From Methylophaga sp. OBS1 (lineage in GTDB: Bacteria > Pseudomonadota > Gammaproteobacteria > Nitrosococcales > Methylophagaceae), in the NCBI RefSeq assembly GCF_026319365.1, contig NZ_JAPDMS010000001.1, positions 34,621-98,620 on the forward strand: a DNA stretch of 64,000 nucleotides, given 5' to 3'. This document shows, piece after piece, positions 7,655 through 16,397 of this stretch (its first letter is position 1; each line of letters opens with the position of its first letter). The notes below the pieces were generated by a model. It saw nothing but the letters and a program-made list of their open reading frames with translations, was not told the origin of the DNA and did not search any database. A program made the translations under genes and the position numbers.

Positions 7655-8666
7655 GTTCCATCAGGTAACACAAACAGTCCTGTTTGATGACATGCTCATT
7701 GAGCGTCATCATGGATGGCATGGTCGGCCGTTTAAACATCAATTCATCATGATGTATTTCAAAAAAGCGGCTGCTGACATCCTCACCATTTTCATCCCTG
7801 GCCTCAACAGGTAAGAATCCATTCGCGTTGACCCGCCCCAGCGCCGTGCCGGCAGGGACTTCAAAGAAATTCATTTTCTCCAGATCCCGGTCCAGCTGAA
7901 GGTCGACTTCACTGTTATCAAAACTAAAATCCACATCTGGCCGCACTTTGACCTGAGCCACGGTATGAAACAGGTCAATATCCTGAGGATGAACCGGATG
8001 ATTTGGCAACTCTCTCAGGTTCAGACAACTGTCGATGAAGTCGTAGGCGTGTTTGACACCATAAGTCTGATCAGGCCGTCCACATTCCAGTGTTACGGCC
8101 GGACACAGCTGGGCAAAAGCCATCGACTGCACGCCTTTAGGGCGGGTGAAGTAAACCACGAAGCGGGCGAACAGAGTCGCCAGTTGCTGATAGGCAGGCT
8201 CCAGTTTATTGATGCAGGCATAGTGTGGGTTGAGACCGGTATTGTTATGGATGTCGATACTTGCAAACAGATTGCGGTTCGCCATGGTGTTAACAATAGT
8301 CTGAGCCATATCTGTTTCCGGGCAGAGGGAATACTCGGTGCCGGGCCAGATACGGTTGAAGTCAGCCTGGTCATCAAGACGGCGCAGGCCGTCACGTGCT
8401 GCCTCGACATTACCGAAAAAGATAGACAAATTACGCGGCAGCATGCGTGACTGATATTTCTTCAGTAGTTGCTGCACGGCGAGCAGACCGGTCGTTTCAT
8501 TGCCATGCAGCATGACCGACAGAAACAGGGTGTTATTTTGCTTACCCTTAAGGTGCAGCAGGGTGGGGCGGCTTAGCACCTTATGTAAATCACGGGCACT
8601 GCTTTCCAGCAGACCGTCAGGGATAGAGTCGAGTTGCTGCAGTATGTCTTGTTTCAAATCGGCCAT
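7641..8666 (-). CDS. Succinylglutamate desuccinylase/aspartoacylase family zinc hydrolase
   Basis: A 341-residue M14-like metallohydrolase. The zinc site is visible as HGNETTG (about H54 and E57) and IDIHNNTG (second histidine); FNRIWPGT is the substrate arginine region, and LECGRPD carries the late glutamate area. Members of AstE/AspA cleave N-acyl amino acids. The gene overlaps the upstream carboxylate-amine ligase by 13 bp, so the two proteins probably act in one pathway, perhaps making and trimming a small gamma-glutamyl or N-acyl compound. There are no other arginine succinyltransferase (ast) genes nearby, so arginine catabolism is unlikely. Confidence 0.85.
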   Translation of the reverse strand: MADLKQDILQQLDSIPDGLLESSARDLHKVLSRPTLLHLKGKQNNTLFLSVMLHGNETTGLLAVQQLLKKYQSRMLPRNLSIFFGNVEAARDGLRRLDDQADFNRIWPGTEYSLCPETDMAQTIVNTMANRNLFASIDIHNNTGLNPHYACINKLEPAYQQLATLFARFVVYFTRPKGVQSMAFAQLCPAVTLECGRPDQTYGVKHAYDFIDSCLNLRELPNHPVHPQDIDLFHTVAQVKVRPDVDFSFDNSEVDLQLDRDLEKMNFFEVPAGTALGRVNANGFLPVEARDENGEDVSSRFFEIHHDELMFKRPTMPSMMTLNEHVIKQDCLCYLMERLQG

Positions 8667-10081
8667 TGGCTTACCACCTCGCCCTCTTGCTGATGATGCA
8701 GGTAATACCGGCTCATTCTGCTGAAGTCTTTACCATATTTAGCAATAAAAGCCCGTTGCCAGTCACTGCCAGTTTGATGCCGTTCGACTCTGTCAGCAAT
8801 GATTTTGAGGTATTTATCACGATCACCGCTTTTGATACCGAGCTTATCCAGTCCTTGTTCCGCCAACGGCAGGCAGGTGTTCAGAATAAACTGCTTTAAG
8901 GGCTGGTGTGAGCCATCAAGGTCTACTATCGCTGTGTCGAGGCCATAACGGGCCGCTTTGTAGAAATTATCCCGGGCATCGGCAAAGGCGAGCTCAGTGC
9001 CGTAAGCAATGATGCGGTCACATAAGGCATGTGTGAGTCCGTAATAAAAGGCGGCATTAGCCAGCATATCTGTGATGGTAGGGCCCGCTGCCGGTGTGCG
9101 GTGTTCGATACGGATATGCGGTTTGGCGCCGATAAAGCCGATTAATGGCCGGTTCCAACGCCAGATAGTGCCGTTATGCAGCCGCAGGTGTTCAAGCTGG
9201 TCACTGGCTTCGCCCAGATCGACAGGTAATAGCACCGGGTAATGTTCGAGATTTTCTTCAAAACATTCGAAGATAGAGTGACGGGCATAATCACTGCCGA
9301 AACTGACCCGTTTCACCGGTCCATGTGCCGCACCGGCGAAACCACCGGCTTCAATGGCCTGTTCAAACAGCGGGATGCGGGTTTCCTGCCACAGGCTGTG
9401 CCCAAACAGGAAAGGAGAGTTGGCACAAACCGCTACCATCGGTGCCGAGGCTATCAGGGAGGCATTATAAAAATGGTGCGCAATGTTGACCGGCACCTGG
9501 GTATGTAACTGCAGAGAAGTCGCTGCCGATTCCAACATGACATCGTGATGGGTAAGTTTGAGATGCTCCTCACCACTGATATCCAGCTTTACCGGTTTGC
9601 CGCGGGCAGCCAGAATCTGCTCATTAAGAGCACGATATCGGTTCATATCCGACATATTGAAGACATTCAGATCATCCTGCAGCAGCGTCGGCAGAATACC
9701 TGTCATCATTAATTCACTGTCCAGCCGCTGCGCCTGCTGGCTGGCATTGGACCAGGCGTTTTGCAGTTGACGATGCAACTGGCTCAGGGTATCACCGGTC
9801 AGGGGGACCGGCTCGGTATTGAACTCAATATTGAACTTAGCGAGTTCAGCGTTGGCAAGTGGGTCATTGAGCAGTTTGAGAAAGGCGTCATTGATCGGGG
9901 CAGGCCGCATGGTTTTATCAACCAGCCAGGCCTCCAGTTCGATGCCGGCATAGCGGGTTTCGTGGAGCTGCAGAGCATCGCTGATTAAATGCTGCAAACG
10001 TAAGGTCTCGTCACGGAGATGCTCGCTGAAGCGCTCGAAATCCTTCGCAGTGAAGCTGACGCCGGCAATTTCCTGGCCCAT
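8654..10081 (-). CDS. Glutamate-cysteine ligase family (GCS2-like) carboxylate-amine ligase
   Basis: A 475-residue enzyme. The start MGQEIAGVSFTAKDFERF is followed by YAGIELEAWLVD, the metal/glutamate-binding motif of the family, then FNIEFNTEPVPL, SLQLHTQVP and IRIEHRTPAAGPT. These belong to ATP-dependent ligases of the glutamate-cysteine ligase superfamily that join an amino acid to a carboxylate. It is close to neither E. coli GshA nor plain YbdK, so the substrate is open. The overlapping deacylase gene downstream suggests a two-enzyme module. It is transcribed divergently from bioA. Confidence 0.8.
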   Translation of the reverse strand: MGQEIAGVSFTAKDFERFSEHLRDETLRLQHLISDALQLHETRYAGIELEAWLVDKTMRPAPINDAFLKLLNDPLANAELAKFNIEFNTEPVPLTGDTLSQLHRQLQNAWSNASQQAQRLDSELMMTGILPTLLQDDLNVFNMSDMNRYRALNEQILAARGKPVKLDISGEEHLKLTHHDVMLESAATSLQLHTQVPVNIAHHFYNASLIASAPMVAVCANSPFLFGHSLWQETRIPLFEQAIEAGGFAGAAHGPVKRVSFGSDYARHSIFECFEENLEHYPVLLPVDLGEASDQLEHLRLHNGTIWRWNRPLIGFIGAKPHIRIEHRTPAAGPTITDMLANAAFYYGLTHALCDRIIAYGTELAFADARDNFYKAARYGLDTAIVDLDGSHQPLKQFILNTCLPLAEQGLDKLGIKSGDRDKYLKIIADRVERHQTGSDWQRAFIAKYGKDFSRMSRYYLHHQQEGEVVSQWPI

Positions 10082-10177
10082 GAGAGATGCCTTAGATTGC
10101 TATCCTGACTCTAGCTTATAGCAGGCTGAAGCGATAAGCCAAGTTTGTAAAAATTGGGGCCGGCTTGTGACTACTGC

Positions 10178-10183
10178 TATGAT
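10178..10183 (+). promoter_or_regulatory. Extended -10 element (TGCTATGAT) upstream of bioA
   Basis: TATGAT at 10178-10183, preceded by TGC, lies 6 nt before the bioA ATG. TTGGGG at 10154-10159 is a weak -35 at 18 bp. A transcript from here would be leaderless or nearly so, as for queA. Confidence 0.45.
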
Positions 10184-10189
10184 CTGCGG

Positions 10190-11497
10190 ATGGAAAAAAC
10201 AGCGAATCTCGAGTTTGATGCCGCTCATATCTGGCATCCCTATACCAGCGTGGCCAATCCCCCGCTATTACATGAAGTGCAGTCTGCCGACGGGGTCAGA
10301 TTGAGACTCAGCGATGGTCGTCATGTGGTTGATGGTATGTCCTCATGGTGGTCAGCCATTCATGGTTATAATCATCCACGTTTGAATGAGGCTGCAAAAT
10401 CGCAACTGGATAAGATGTCGCATGTGATGTTCGGCGGTCTGACTCATGAACCGGCAGTGAATCTCGCCCGTAAACTTATCGACATCACCGATGACAGTCT
10501 GCAGTACGTGTTTCTGGCTGATTCCGGTTCGGTCTCGGTGGAAGTTGCAATAAAAATGTCCATTCAGCACTGGTTTGCCCAGGGTCAGCCACGCAAACAG
10601 CGTCTGATGTCAGTCCGCAACGGTTACCACGGCGATACTTTCGGTGCGATGTCGGTGTGTGACCCGGTCAATGGCATGCATTCGATGTTCGAGCAGGTCC
10701 TGCCAAAACATATTTTCGCACCGGCCCCTTCCTGCCAGCGAGATGAGGACTGGGATGACAGCCATATCGCCGAGTTCAGACGCTTAATCCGCGAACACCA
10801 TCATGAGCTCGCAGCGGTCATTCTGGAGCCGCTGGTACAGGGTGCCGGTGGTATGAGGATGTATTGCCCCGAATACCTGAGGCAGGTCCGGACATTGTGC
10901 GATGAATACGGCGTGTTGCTGATCTTTGATGAAATCGCGACCGGCTTTGGTCGTACCGGATCGTTGTTTGCCTATGAACAGGCCGGCATCGTGCCGGATA
11001 TTCTGTGTCTGGGGAAAGCCTTGACCGGTGGTTATATGACGCTGGCAGCCACGCTGTGTAATCGAAAAGTCGCAGAGGGCATTTCCGCGGATGGCAGCGG
11101 TGTACTGATGCATGGCCCGACCTTCATGGGCAATCCCCTGGCTTGCCGCGTGGCTGCCGAAAGCATTGATGTGCTGATGGAATCAGACTGGCAGGGTAAT
11201 GTCTCCCGCATCGAAATGCAGCTTCGGAATGAATTAATGCCCTATCAATCACACCAGATAGTCAATGAGGTCAGAGTCAAAGGCGCCATCGGTGTTGTGG
11301 ATTTGAACCGGCCGTTGGATGATTGTATGGACTGGTTACCGGGCTTTATTGTTGACCAGGGCGTCTGGATCCGACCATTCAGAACGATGATTTACATCAT
11401 GCCGCCTTATATCATCGATGCGGCTGATTTAAGTTTACTGACTGGTGCCATCGGCAGGATGCTGGATGAGATAGTCCAGCGCCAGGCGATTGAGTGA
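10190..11497 (+). CDS. bioA: Adenosylmethionine-8-amino-7-oxononanoate aminotransferase BioA
   Basis: A 435-residue PLP aminotransferase that converts KAPA to DAPA with SAM as amino donor, in biotin synthesis. It follows E. coli BioA closely: HIWHPYTS, VDGMSSWWSAIHGYNHP, SHVMFGGLTHEPA, GYHGDTFGAMSVCDP, FDEIATGFGRTG, the PLP lysine in LGKALTGGYMTL and HGPTFMGNPLAC. The start at 10190 is set by alignment; an in-frame upstream codon at 10154 would lie before the promoter-like element. Other biotin genes are not in the window, so bioA is detached from a bio operon here. Confidence 0.96.
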   Translation: MEKTANLEFDAAHIWHPYTSVANPPLLHEVQSADGVRLRLSDGRHVVDGMSSWWSAIHGYNHPRLNEAAKSQLDKMSHVMFGGLTHEPAVNLARKLIDITDDSLQYVFLADSGSVSVEVAIKMSIQHWFAQGQPRKQRLMSVRNGYHGDTFGAMSVCDPVNGMHSMFEQVLPKHIFAPAPSCQRDEDWDDSHIAEFRRLIREHHHELAAVILEPLVQGAGGMRMYCPEYLRQVRTLCDEYGVLLIFDEIATGFGRTGSLFAYEQAGIVPDILCLGKALTGGYMTLAATLCNRKVAEGISADGSGVLMHGPTFMGNPLACRVAAESIDVLMESDWQGNVSRIEMQLRNELMPYQSHQIVNEVRVKGAIGVVDLNRPLDDCMDWLPGFIVDQGVWIRPFRTMIYIMPPYIIDAADLSLLTGAIGRMLDEIVQRQAIE

Positions 11498-11616
11498 TAG
11501 GAAAAATCCTGACCGTAATAGCGGAAAGCGCTGATGTTCGGATTGCTATGGAAAGGTAAACTGCTTCATAGTTATCAGATTGCTGGTAACTCGACAAACA
11601 ATACGAGGACTGCATC

Positions 11617-11688
11617 ATGTGGACTAAACCAGAATATTCAGACATGCGTTTCGGCTTCGAAGTCACTATGTACATTTGCAATCGCTAA
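11617..11688 (+). CDS. pqqA: PQQ precursor peptide PqqA
   Basis: A 23-residue peptide, [20 protein letters not shown] then CNR. It has the family start MWTKP and the EVTMY core. Glu15 and Tyr19 are the residues that PqqE cross-links to make pyrroloquinoline quinone, the cofactor of methanol dehydrogenase. GAGGA at 11605-11609 is well placed as ribosome binding site. A rho-independent terminator follows 17 bp after the stop, so it is a one-gene transcript with no pqqBCDE alongside. A second full pqq locus elsewhere in the genome is expected. The gene is shorter than most gene callers report. Confidence 0.93.
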   Translation: MWTKPEYSDMRFGFEVTMYICNR

Positions 11689-11705
11689 TACAGTGTGATT
11701 TCATC

Positions 11706-11740
11706 AAAAAGGCTCTTGGAGGAATTCAAGGGCCTTTTTT
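11706..11740 (+). terminator. Rho-independent terminator after pqqA
   Basis: GGCTCTTG (11711-11718) pairs with CAAGGGCC (11727-11734), including one G-T pair, and is followed by six T. The flanking A run extends the stem. Confidence 0.85.
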
Positions 11741-11857
11741 GTTTCAGCCTCTGCAAAAAAGCCCTGACAACAGCCACGGAAAGGCAGTATTTCTTGACGA
11801 TTCAGTCTGCCTGAATTCTTAATCGTTTTTACCAATCATATTAATTGAATTAAGTCG

Positions 11858-11887
11858 TTGTACCTATCCATTAGGCTCGACTACAAT
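11858..11887 (+). promoter_or_regulatory. Candidate promoter of ahpC
   Basis: TTGTAC (11858-11863) and TACAAT (11882-11887) are 18 bp apart, and lie 43 nt before the ahpC ATG. An OxyR operator is expected here from other bacteria, but I could not align one with confidence. Confidence 0.45.
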
Positions 11888-11930
11888 GCCAACTGTCATT
11901 TACGACATAACCCAATTAAAGGAGCTAATA

Positions 11931-12497
11931 ATGTCATCACTGATTAATACAGAAATTAAACCTTTTAAAGCGACTGCCTATCACAACGGCGAGTTCGTCG
12001 ATGTCACAAGTGACGACGTCAAAGGTAAATGGGCTGTATTTGTTTTCTACCCAGCTGACTTTACTTTTGTCTGCCCGACTGAACTGGGCGACGTGGCTGA
12101 CCACTACGAACAACTGAAAGAAATGGGCGTTGAAGTTTACTCAGTCTCTACTGACACTCACTTCGTTCACAAAGCATGGCACGATGCGTCTGAAACCATT
12201 AAGAAAATCAAGTTCCCAATGATTGGTGACCCAACTGGCCGCATCAGCCGTAACTTCGACGTCATGATCGAAGAAGACGGTGTCGCGCTGCGCGGTACCT
12301 TCATCATGGATCCAGACGGCGTTATCAAAGCGGCTGAAATCAACGATCTGGGCATCGGCCGTAGTGCAAAAGATCTGGTACGTAAAGTACAGGCTGCACA
12401 ATACGTCGCGACTCACGAAGGCGAAGTTTGCCCTGCTTCATGGCAGCCAGGTGAAGAAACACTGGCTCCATCACTGGACCTGGTCGGCAAAATCTAA
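11931..12497 (+). CDS. ahpC: Alkyl hydroperoxide reductase subunit C
   Basis: A 188-residue typical two-Cys peroxiredoxin that reduces H2O2 and organic hydroperoxides. The peroxidatic cysteine is C48 (FVCPTEL) and the resolving cysteine C167 (EVCPA). The ATG at 11931 follows a strong AAGGAG; an in-frame upstream ATG at 11886 lies inside the promoter. ahpF follows after 84 bp. Oxidative methylotrophy and formaldehyde metabolism bring peroxide stress, but the gene is widespread and this link is only context. Confidence 0.97.
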   Translation: MSSLINTEIKPFKATAYHNGEFVDVTSDDVKGKWAVFVFYPADFTFVCPTELGDVADHYEQLKEMGVEVYSVSTDTHFVHKAWHDASETIKKIKFPMIGDPTGRISRNFDVMIEEDGVALRGTFIMDPDGVIKAAEINDLGIGRSAKDLVRKVQAAQYVATHEGEVCPASWQPGEETLAPSLDLVGKI

Positions 12498-12581
12498 GAT
12501 CTGCCGTCTTGCCAGAGACTGTGTCCGGGCCCTGCGCCCGGACCCGGTCAACATATTGTTAACTGATTACAGGTATTTATC

Positions 12582-14162
12582 ATGTTGGATGCAAACATCG
12601 CTGCACAATTAAAAGGCTATCTGGAAAACATCAAACGCCCAATCGAATTGGTTGCGGCGCTGGATGAGAGTGCCAAAGCCAATGAAATGCGTGAGTTGCT
12701 GCAGGAAATCGCAGAGATGTCGCCACAAATCAGCTTTGTCGATGACGTTCACAGCGACAGCCGCAAGCCTTCGTTCCAGATTAAGCAACCGGACGGCGAA
12801 GAAAAAATCCGCTTTGCCGGCATTCCGATGGGGCACGAGTTCACCTCTCTGGTACTGGCACTGCTGCACACCGGCGGGCATCCAACCAAACTGAGCGAAG
12901 AAGTGATTGACCAGATCAAGAATCTGGAAGGTGAATATCACTTCGAAACCTATATTTCTCTGTCGTGCCAGAACTGTCCGGAAGTAGTCCAGGCTTTAAA
13001 CGTCATGGCTATTCACAACCCGAATATCAGCCACACCATGATTGATGGTGCGCTGTTCCAGGACGAAGTCGATGAGCGTCAAATCATGGCGGTACCGACT
13101 GTATATCTGAACGACAAGAGCTTCGGCCAGGGCCGCATGAGCCTGCCGGAAATCATTGCCAAGCTGGATAAAGGCGCGGTTAAGCGCGAAGCAGAAAAAA
13201 TAAGTGCCAAAGATGACTTTGATGTGCTGATTGTTGGTGGCGGTCCTGCCGGTGCTTCAGCTTCAATCTATGCCGCCCGTAAAGGCATACGTACCGGTAT
13301 TGTGGCCGAGCGTTTTGGCGGTCAGGTCATGGATACCATGGCGATTGAAAACTTCATTTCAGTGAAAGAAACCGAAGGGCCCAAGCTGGTCGCAGCACTG
13401 GAAGAACACGTCAAGGAATATGATGTTGACGTGATGAACCTGCAACGCGCCAAAAAGCTGAGCAAAAAAGACAAAATGATCGAAGTCGAGCTGGAAAGCG
13501 GCGCGACCCTGTGCAGTAAAACCGTGATTCTGGCCACCGGTGCCCGCTGGAAACAGTTGGGTGTGCCGGGTGAAGAAGAGTATCGCGGTCATGGCGTCGC
13601 TTACTGCCCGCACTGTGATGGCCCACTGTTTAAGGGTAAACCGGTCGCCGTCATCGGTGGCGGTAACTCGGGTGTGGAAGCGGCGATTGATTTGGCTGGT
13701 ATTGTCGGTCACGTCACGCTGATTGAGTACAACGGTGAACTGCGTGCTGACGCAGTATTGCAGAAAAAGCTGTTCTCACTGGATAACGTCAGCATTGTCA
13801 CCGGTGCGCAAACCACCGAAATCACCGGTGCTGATGGCAAAGTGAACGGTCTGGTCTATATCGACCGTGCCACCGAGCAGAAACACACGCTGGATCTGAA
13901 CGCGGTATTTATCCAGATTGGTCTGGTGCCCAATACTGACTGGTTGGAGGATACGATTACACTGAGCAAATACGGTGAAATCGAAATCGACAATCACGGC
14001 CAGACTTCAATGCCGGGTGTGTTTGCTGCAGGGGACGTCACCACCATCCCATACAAGCAAATCATCATGGCGATGGGGGATGGTGCCCGGGCTGCATTGG
14101 GATCATTCGATTACATCATCCGCAGCGACTTTGATGATGACAAAGAAACCAACGCTGCCTGA
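12582..14162 (+). CDS. ahpF: Alkyl hydroperoxide reductase subunit F
   Basis: A 526-residue FAD disulfide reductase that passes electrons from NADH to AhpC. The N-terminal double thioredoxin fold carries CQNC (C129, C132). The FAD site is [21 protein letters not shown] from about residue 213. The thioredoxin-reductase-like redox pair is YCPHCDGP, the NAD(H) site [18 protein letters not shown], and the FAD end motif [24 protein letters not shown]. All catalytic cysteines are present and the length matches E. coli AhpF (about 521). The 84-bp gap after ahpC holds no clear terminator, so the pair is probably one operon. Confidence 0.97.
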   Translation: MLDANIAAQLKGYLENIKRPIELVAALDESAKANEMRELLQEIAEMSPQISFVDDVHSDSRKPSFQIKQPDGEEKIRFAGIPMGHEFTSLVLALLHTGGHPTKLSEEVIDQIKNLEGEYHFETYISLSCQNCPEVVQALNVMAIHNPNISHTMIDGALFQDEVDERQIMAVPTVYLNDKSFGQGRMSLPEIIAKLDKGAVKREAEKISAKDDFDVLIVGGGPAGASASIYAARKGIRTGIVAERFGGQVMDTMAIENFISVKETEGPKLVAALEEHVKEYDVDVMNLQRAKKLSKKDKMIEVELESGATLCSKTVILATGARWKQLGVPGEEEYRGHGVAYCPHCDGPLFKGKPVAVIGGGNSGVEAAIDLAGIVGHVTLIEYNGELRADAVLQKKLFSLDNVSIVTGAQTTEITGADGKVNGLVYIDRATEQKHTLDLNAVFIQIGLVPNTDWLEDTITLSKYGEIEIDNHGQTSMPGVFAAGDVTTIPYKQIIMAMGDGARAALGSFDYIIRSDFDDDKETNAA

Positions 14163-14175
14163 TAGCATCAGGATT

Positions 14176-14850
14176 TCATTCTGAACCTGGAGCCTCGTCA
14201 ACCAGATCCAACAGGTTGACGAGGTTCATTTTTATTGCGAGTCGGGTCAGTTCAATATCACTGCTGACGCCCAGCTTTTTCTTGATGATGTAATGCGAGT
14301 TGGACACGGTTTTAGGGCTGATATTGAGCAGTTCAGCAATCGCCTGATTCGACTTGGCATCGACCAGTAAACGCAAAATCTCGAATTCCCTGACGGTCAG
14401 TTCGTCCAGCGCTGACTGCTCCTGTCCCAGTTTCTCCATGGCCAGTGCCTGAGCGATATCGGCGCTTAGCGTATGTTTATTCTGAGCCACCTGATGAATA
14501 GCCCGGATCAGGGCTTCCGGTTCACTGCTTTTGGTAATGTAGCCCAGTGCACCGGCGCGCGTGGCCTGCAGAGCAAAGCTGGGATTCTGATGCATGCTGA
14601 ATACCAGCACCCGGGCACTGCCGTCATACTGACGAATCCGTTCAATCGCTTTCAGGCCGCTCTGGCCGGGCAGGGAAATATCCATGACCACGACATCAGG
14701 CTGATAGTGTTTGTAATGGTTGTAGGCTTCGTTGCCATCACCGGCTTCACATATGACCTCAAACTCGGCTTGTTTCTGCAGCAGAGAGCGGTAACCCTCC
14801 CTGACAATGGCATGGTCATCGACCAGCATAATCGTGACAGTATTACTCAT
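14176..14850 (-). CDS. LuxR/NarL-type response regulator (MoxX-like)
   Basis: A 224-residue two-component regulator. The receiver domain (residues 5-120) has the acidic pair DD at 11-12, the phosphorylation site D57 (VVVMDISLPG) and a conserved Ser/Lys end (YITKSS). A LuxR-type helix-turn-helix covers about 150-212 (LTVREFEILRLLVDAKSNQAIA). The ATG at 14850 is chosen because MSNTVTIMLVDDH starts directly at the receiver strand. It overlaps the sensor gene upstream by 8 bp. With a MoxY-like sensor and the adjacent mxa cluster, it is a good candidate to control methanol dehydrogenase genes; that role is inferred. Confidence 0.9.
   Translation of the reverse strand: MSNTVTIMLVDDHAIVREGYRSLLQKQAEFEVICEAGDGNEAYNHYKHYQPDVVVMDISLPGQSGLKAIERIRQYDGSARVLVFSMHQNPSFALQATRAGALGYITKSSEPEALIRAIHQVAQNKHTLSADIAQALAMEKLGQEQSALDELTVREFEILRLLVDAKSNQAIAELLNISPKTVSNSHYIIKKKLGVSSDIELTRLAIKMNLVNLLDLVDEAPGSE
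14193..14230 (+). terminator. Hairpin downstream of ahpF
   Basis: CCTCGTCAACC (14193-14203) pairs perfectly with GGTTGACGAGG (14214-14224), followed by TTCATTTTTA. It lies inside the 3' end of the convergent regulator gene, whose final codons encode it. Probably ends the ahpCF transcript. Confidence 0.6.
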
Positions 14851-16216
14851 GTTGTGAAGACTCTTGAGTGGCTTCAGGGATCGGGAGCGACGCACTGACC
14901 TGCAGGCCACCGTAGCGCAGGGCTTCAAGTTTCAGGCGTCCGCCCAGTGCTGTGACTCGCTCGTGAATCCCGAACAGCCCCATACCCAGGGTGTTTTCGA
15001 AGGATTCTGCCTGTGCAATACCGTCATCACGGATAATCAGTGAAACCGTGTCATCCGTCATGCGTCGCAGACTGATTTCGGCCTTGCCGGCCCGGGCGTG
15101 TTTGGCGATATTGGTCAGACATTCCTGCACAATCCGGTAGATGTTGACCGGTAGCGGATCCGGCAACTGATCCAGGCTATCATCGATATCCAGTTCATAT
15201 TGCGTCTGGTTGCCGCTGCGCTGGTTCCAGCTCTTCACCAGTTGTCTCAGACTGGCACTGAGCCCAAGTTCGTCCACCTCTGACGGTCTCAGGCGGGTCA
15301 AAAGATTACGCAGCGCAGTCATCATATGACCCGTGATATGACTGATAGACTGCACTTCATCCACCACAGCAGGGCAATCCTTTCTGGCGGTTTGAACCAC
15401 GGAAGCAGTGACTGCATTGATGCCCGCCAGACATTGACCGAATTCATCATGCAGTTCCCGGGATATATAACGATGTTCCTCTTCCTGAGCGTTCATCAGT
15501 TTCATGGCCAGTCTTTTATTTTCTGCCAAGGTATGCTGCTGACTGCTGGCAAGTGCATTGATCGCCTCGCTGGTGCGGCGCCATTCCACGATATCGAAGC
15601 TCGGCAGACGATAATCCAGATTGCCTTCGCGCATTTTTTCCAGTCCGCCGACAATACGCTGTGCGGGTTGCAGCATGCGGTTAATGGTCCAGAACATCAA
15701 AATGCACAAGGCGACGAAAGTGACCGTCAATACGCCGATGACGGCGCGCAGGTTATTCCAGGCACGGGTAGTTTCCATCTGTACATTGAGCGTCACCAGC
15801 ACGGTGCCGTAGCGCAGTGCATTGAAATTGACCGGGGTTCTGACTTCATAATCCGGATTAAAAAACTGCTGGTAAACGTTGCCGAACCAGTTTGGATAGG
15901 TGGTTTTAAGATCAGGCATGTCGTTACAAAGGCTTCGCTCACGACTCTGGGTCCGCGACAGGAACTGGGTGCAGGAACCGGGCACACCGCCGATACCTCG
16001 CCATTGATTCACATCAGGAAAAGGCCTTGAAAAATCATAGCGCTGGAACATCTGCAGCATCTGCTGCCGGGTTTGCCTTTCTATCCGGTTCGCGGTCTGC
16101 TTGGCTTCGAAGATCGCCTGTTTATCGGTCTGGTACAACACATACCAGGCACTGCCCATCAGGCAGACCAGTGCAATCAGCAGTATGCGAACCAGCAACT
16201 GAGCTTTTAAATTCAT
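14843..16216 (-). CDS. Membrane sensor histidine kinase, MoxY-like
   Basis: A 457-residue kinase. Transmembrane helices lie at about residues 8-27 and 157-177. Between them is a periplasmic domain with two conserved-looking cysteines (C82, C97) and YPNWFGNVYQQFFNPDY, which resembles the LapD/MoxY N-terminal sensor domain. A HAMP-like segment follows, then the HisKA_3 phosphoacceptor H256 (SRELHDEFGQ) and a HATPase with MGLFGIHERVTALGG. MoxY/MxaY kinases control methanol oxidation in Paracoccus. The partner regulator overlaps by 8 bp, and the divergent neighbour is the mxa cluster. The ligand is not known from sequence. Confidence 0.87.
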   Translation of the reverse strand: MNLKAQLLVRILLIALVCLMGSAWYVLYQTDKQAIFEAKQTANRIERQTRQQMLQMFQRYDFSRPFPDVNQWRGIGGVPGSCTQFLSRTQSRERSLCNDMPDLKTTYPNWFGNVYQQFFNPDYEVRTPVNFNALRYGTVLVTLNVQMETTRAWNNLRAVIGVLTVTFVALCILMFWTINRMLQPAQRIVGGLEKMREGNLDYRLPSFDIVEWRRTSEAINALASSQQHTLAENKRLAMKLMNAQEEEHRYISRELHDEFGQCLAGINAVTASVVQTARKDCPAVVDEVQSISHITGHMMTALRNLLTRLRPSEVDELGLSASLRQLVKSWNQRSGNQTQYELDIDDSLDQLPDPLPVNIYRIVQECLTNIAKHARAGKAEISLRRMTDDTVSLIIRDDGIAQAESFENTLGMGLFGIHERVTALGGRLKLEALRYGGLQVSASLPIPEATQESSQHE

Positions 16217-16287
16217 GCGTATTTCACGGGGCTCAAAGGAAGTTAAAGTCTAGGCTCTATACGGTCAGCTTGAAAGTCGTCAATTCC

Positions 16288-16310
16288 AGCTCGGGAAATT
16301 TGCCCGAGCT
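16288..16310. promoter_or_regulatory. Perfect inverted repeat in the sensor/mxa divergent region
   Basis: AGCTCGGG (16288-16295) and CCCGAGCT (16303-16310) form a perfect 8-bp inverted repeat around AAATTTG. It lies 71 nt before the sensor gene start and 87 nt before the first gene of the mxa cluster. No T run follows on either strand, so an operator fits better than a terminator. The response regulator beside it is the obvious candidate ligand. Confidence 0.45.
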
Positions 16311-16397
16311 TTGAGGGCAGATATCTGGTGCGGTCATCTCGCTCGCCGTTTTTAATAGCGGTGGTTGCAATAACAATAAACAGAGCGAGAGAAAAAG

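Noticed and set aside
11821..11881. Possible OxyR operator before ahpC
   Set aside because: Single CTAT-like pieces are present, but the four-part ATAG/CTAT spacing could not be aligned.
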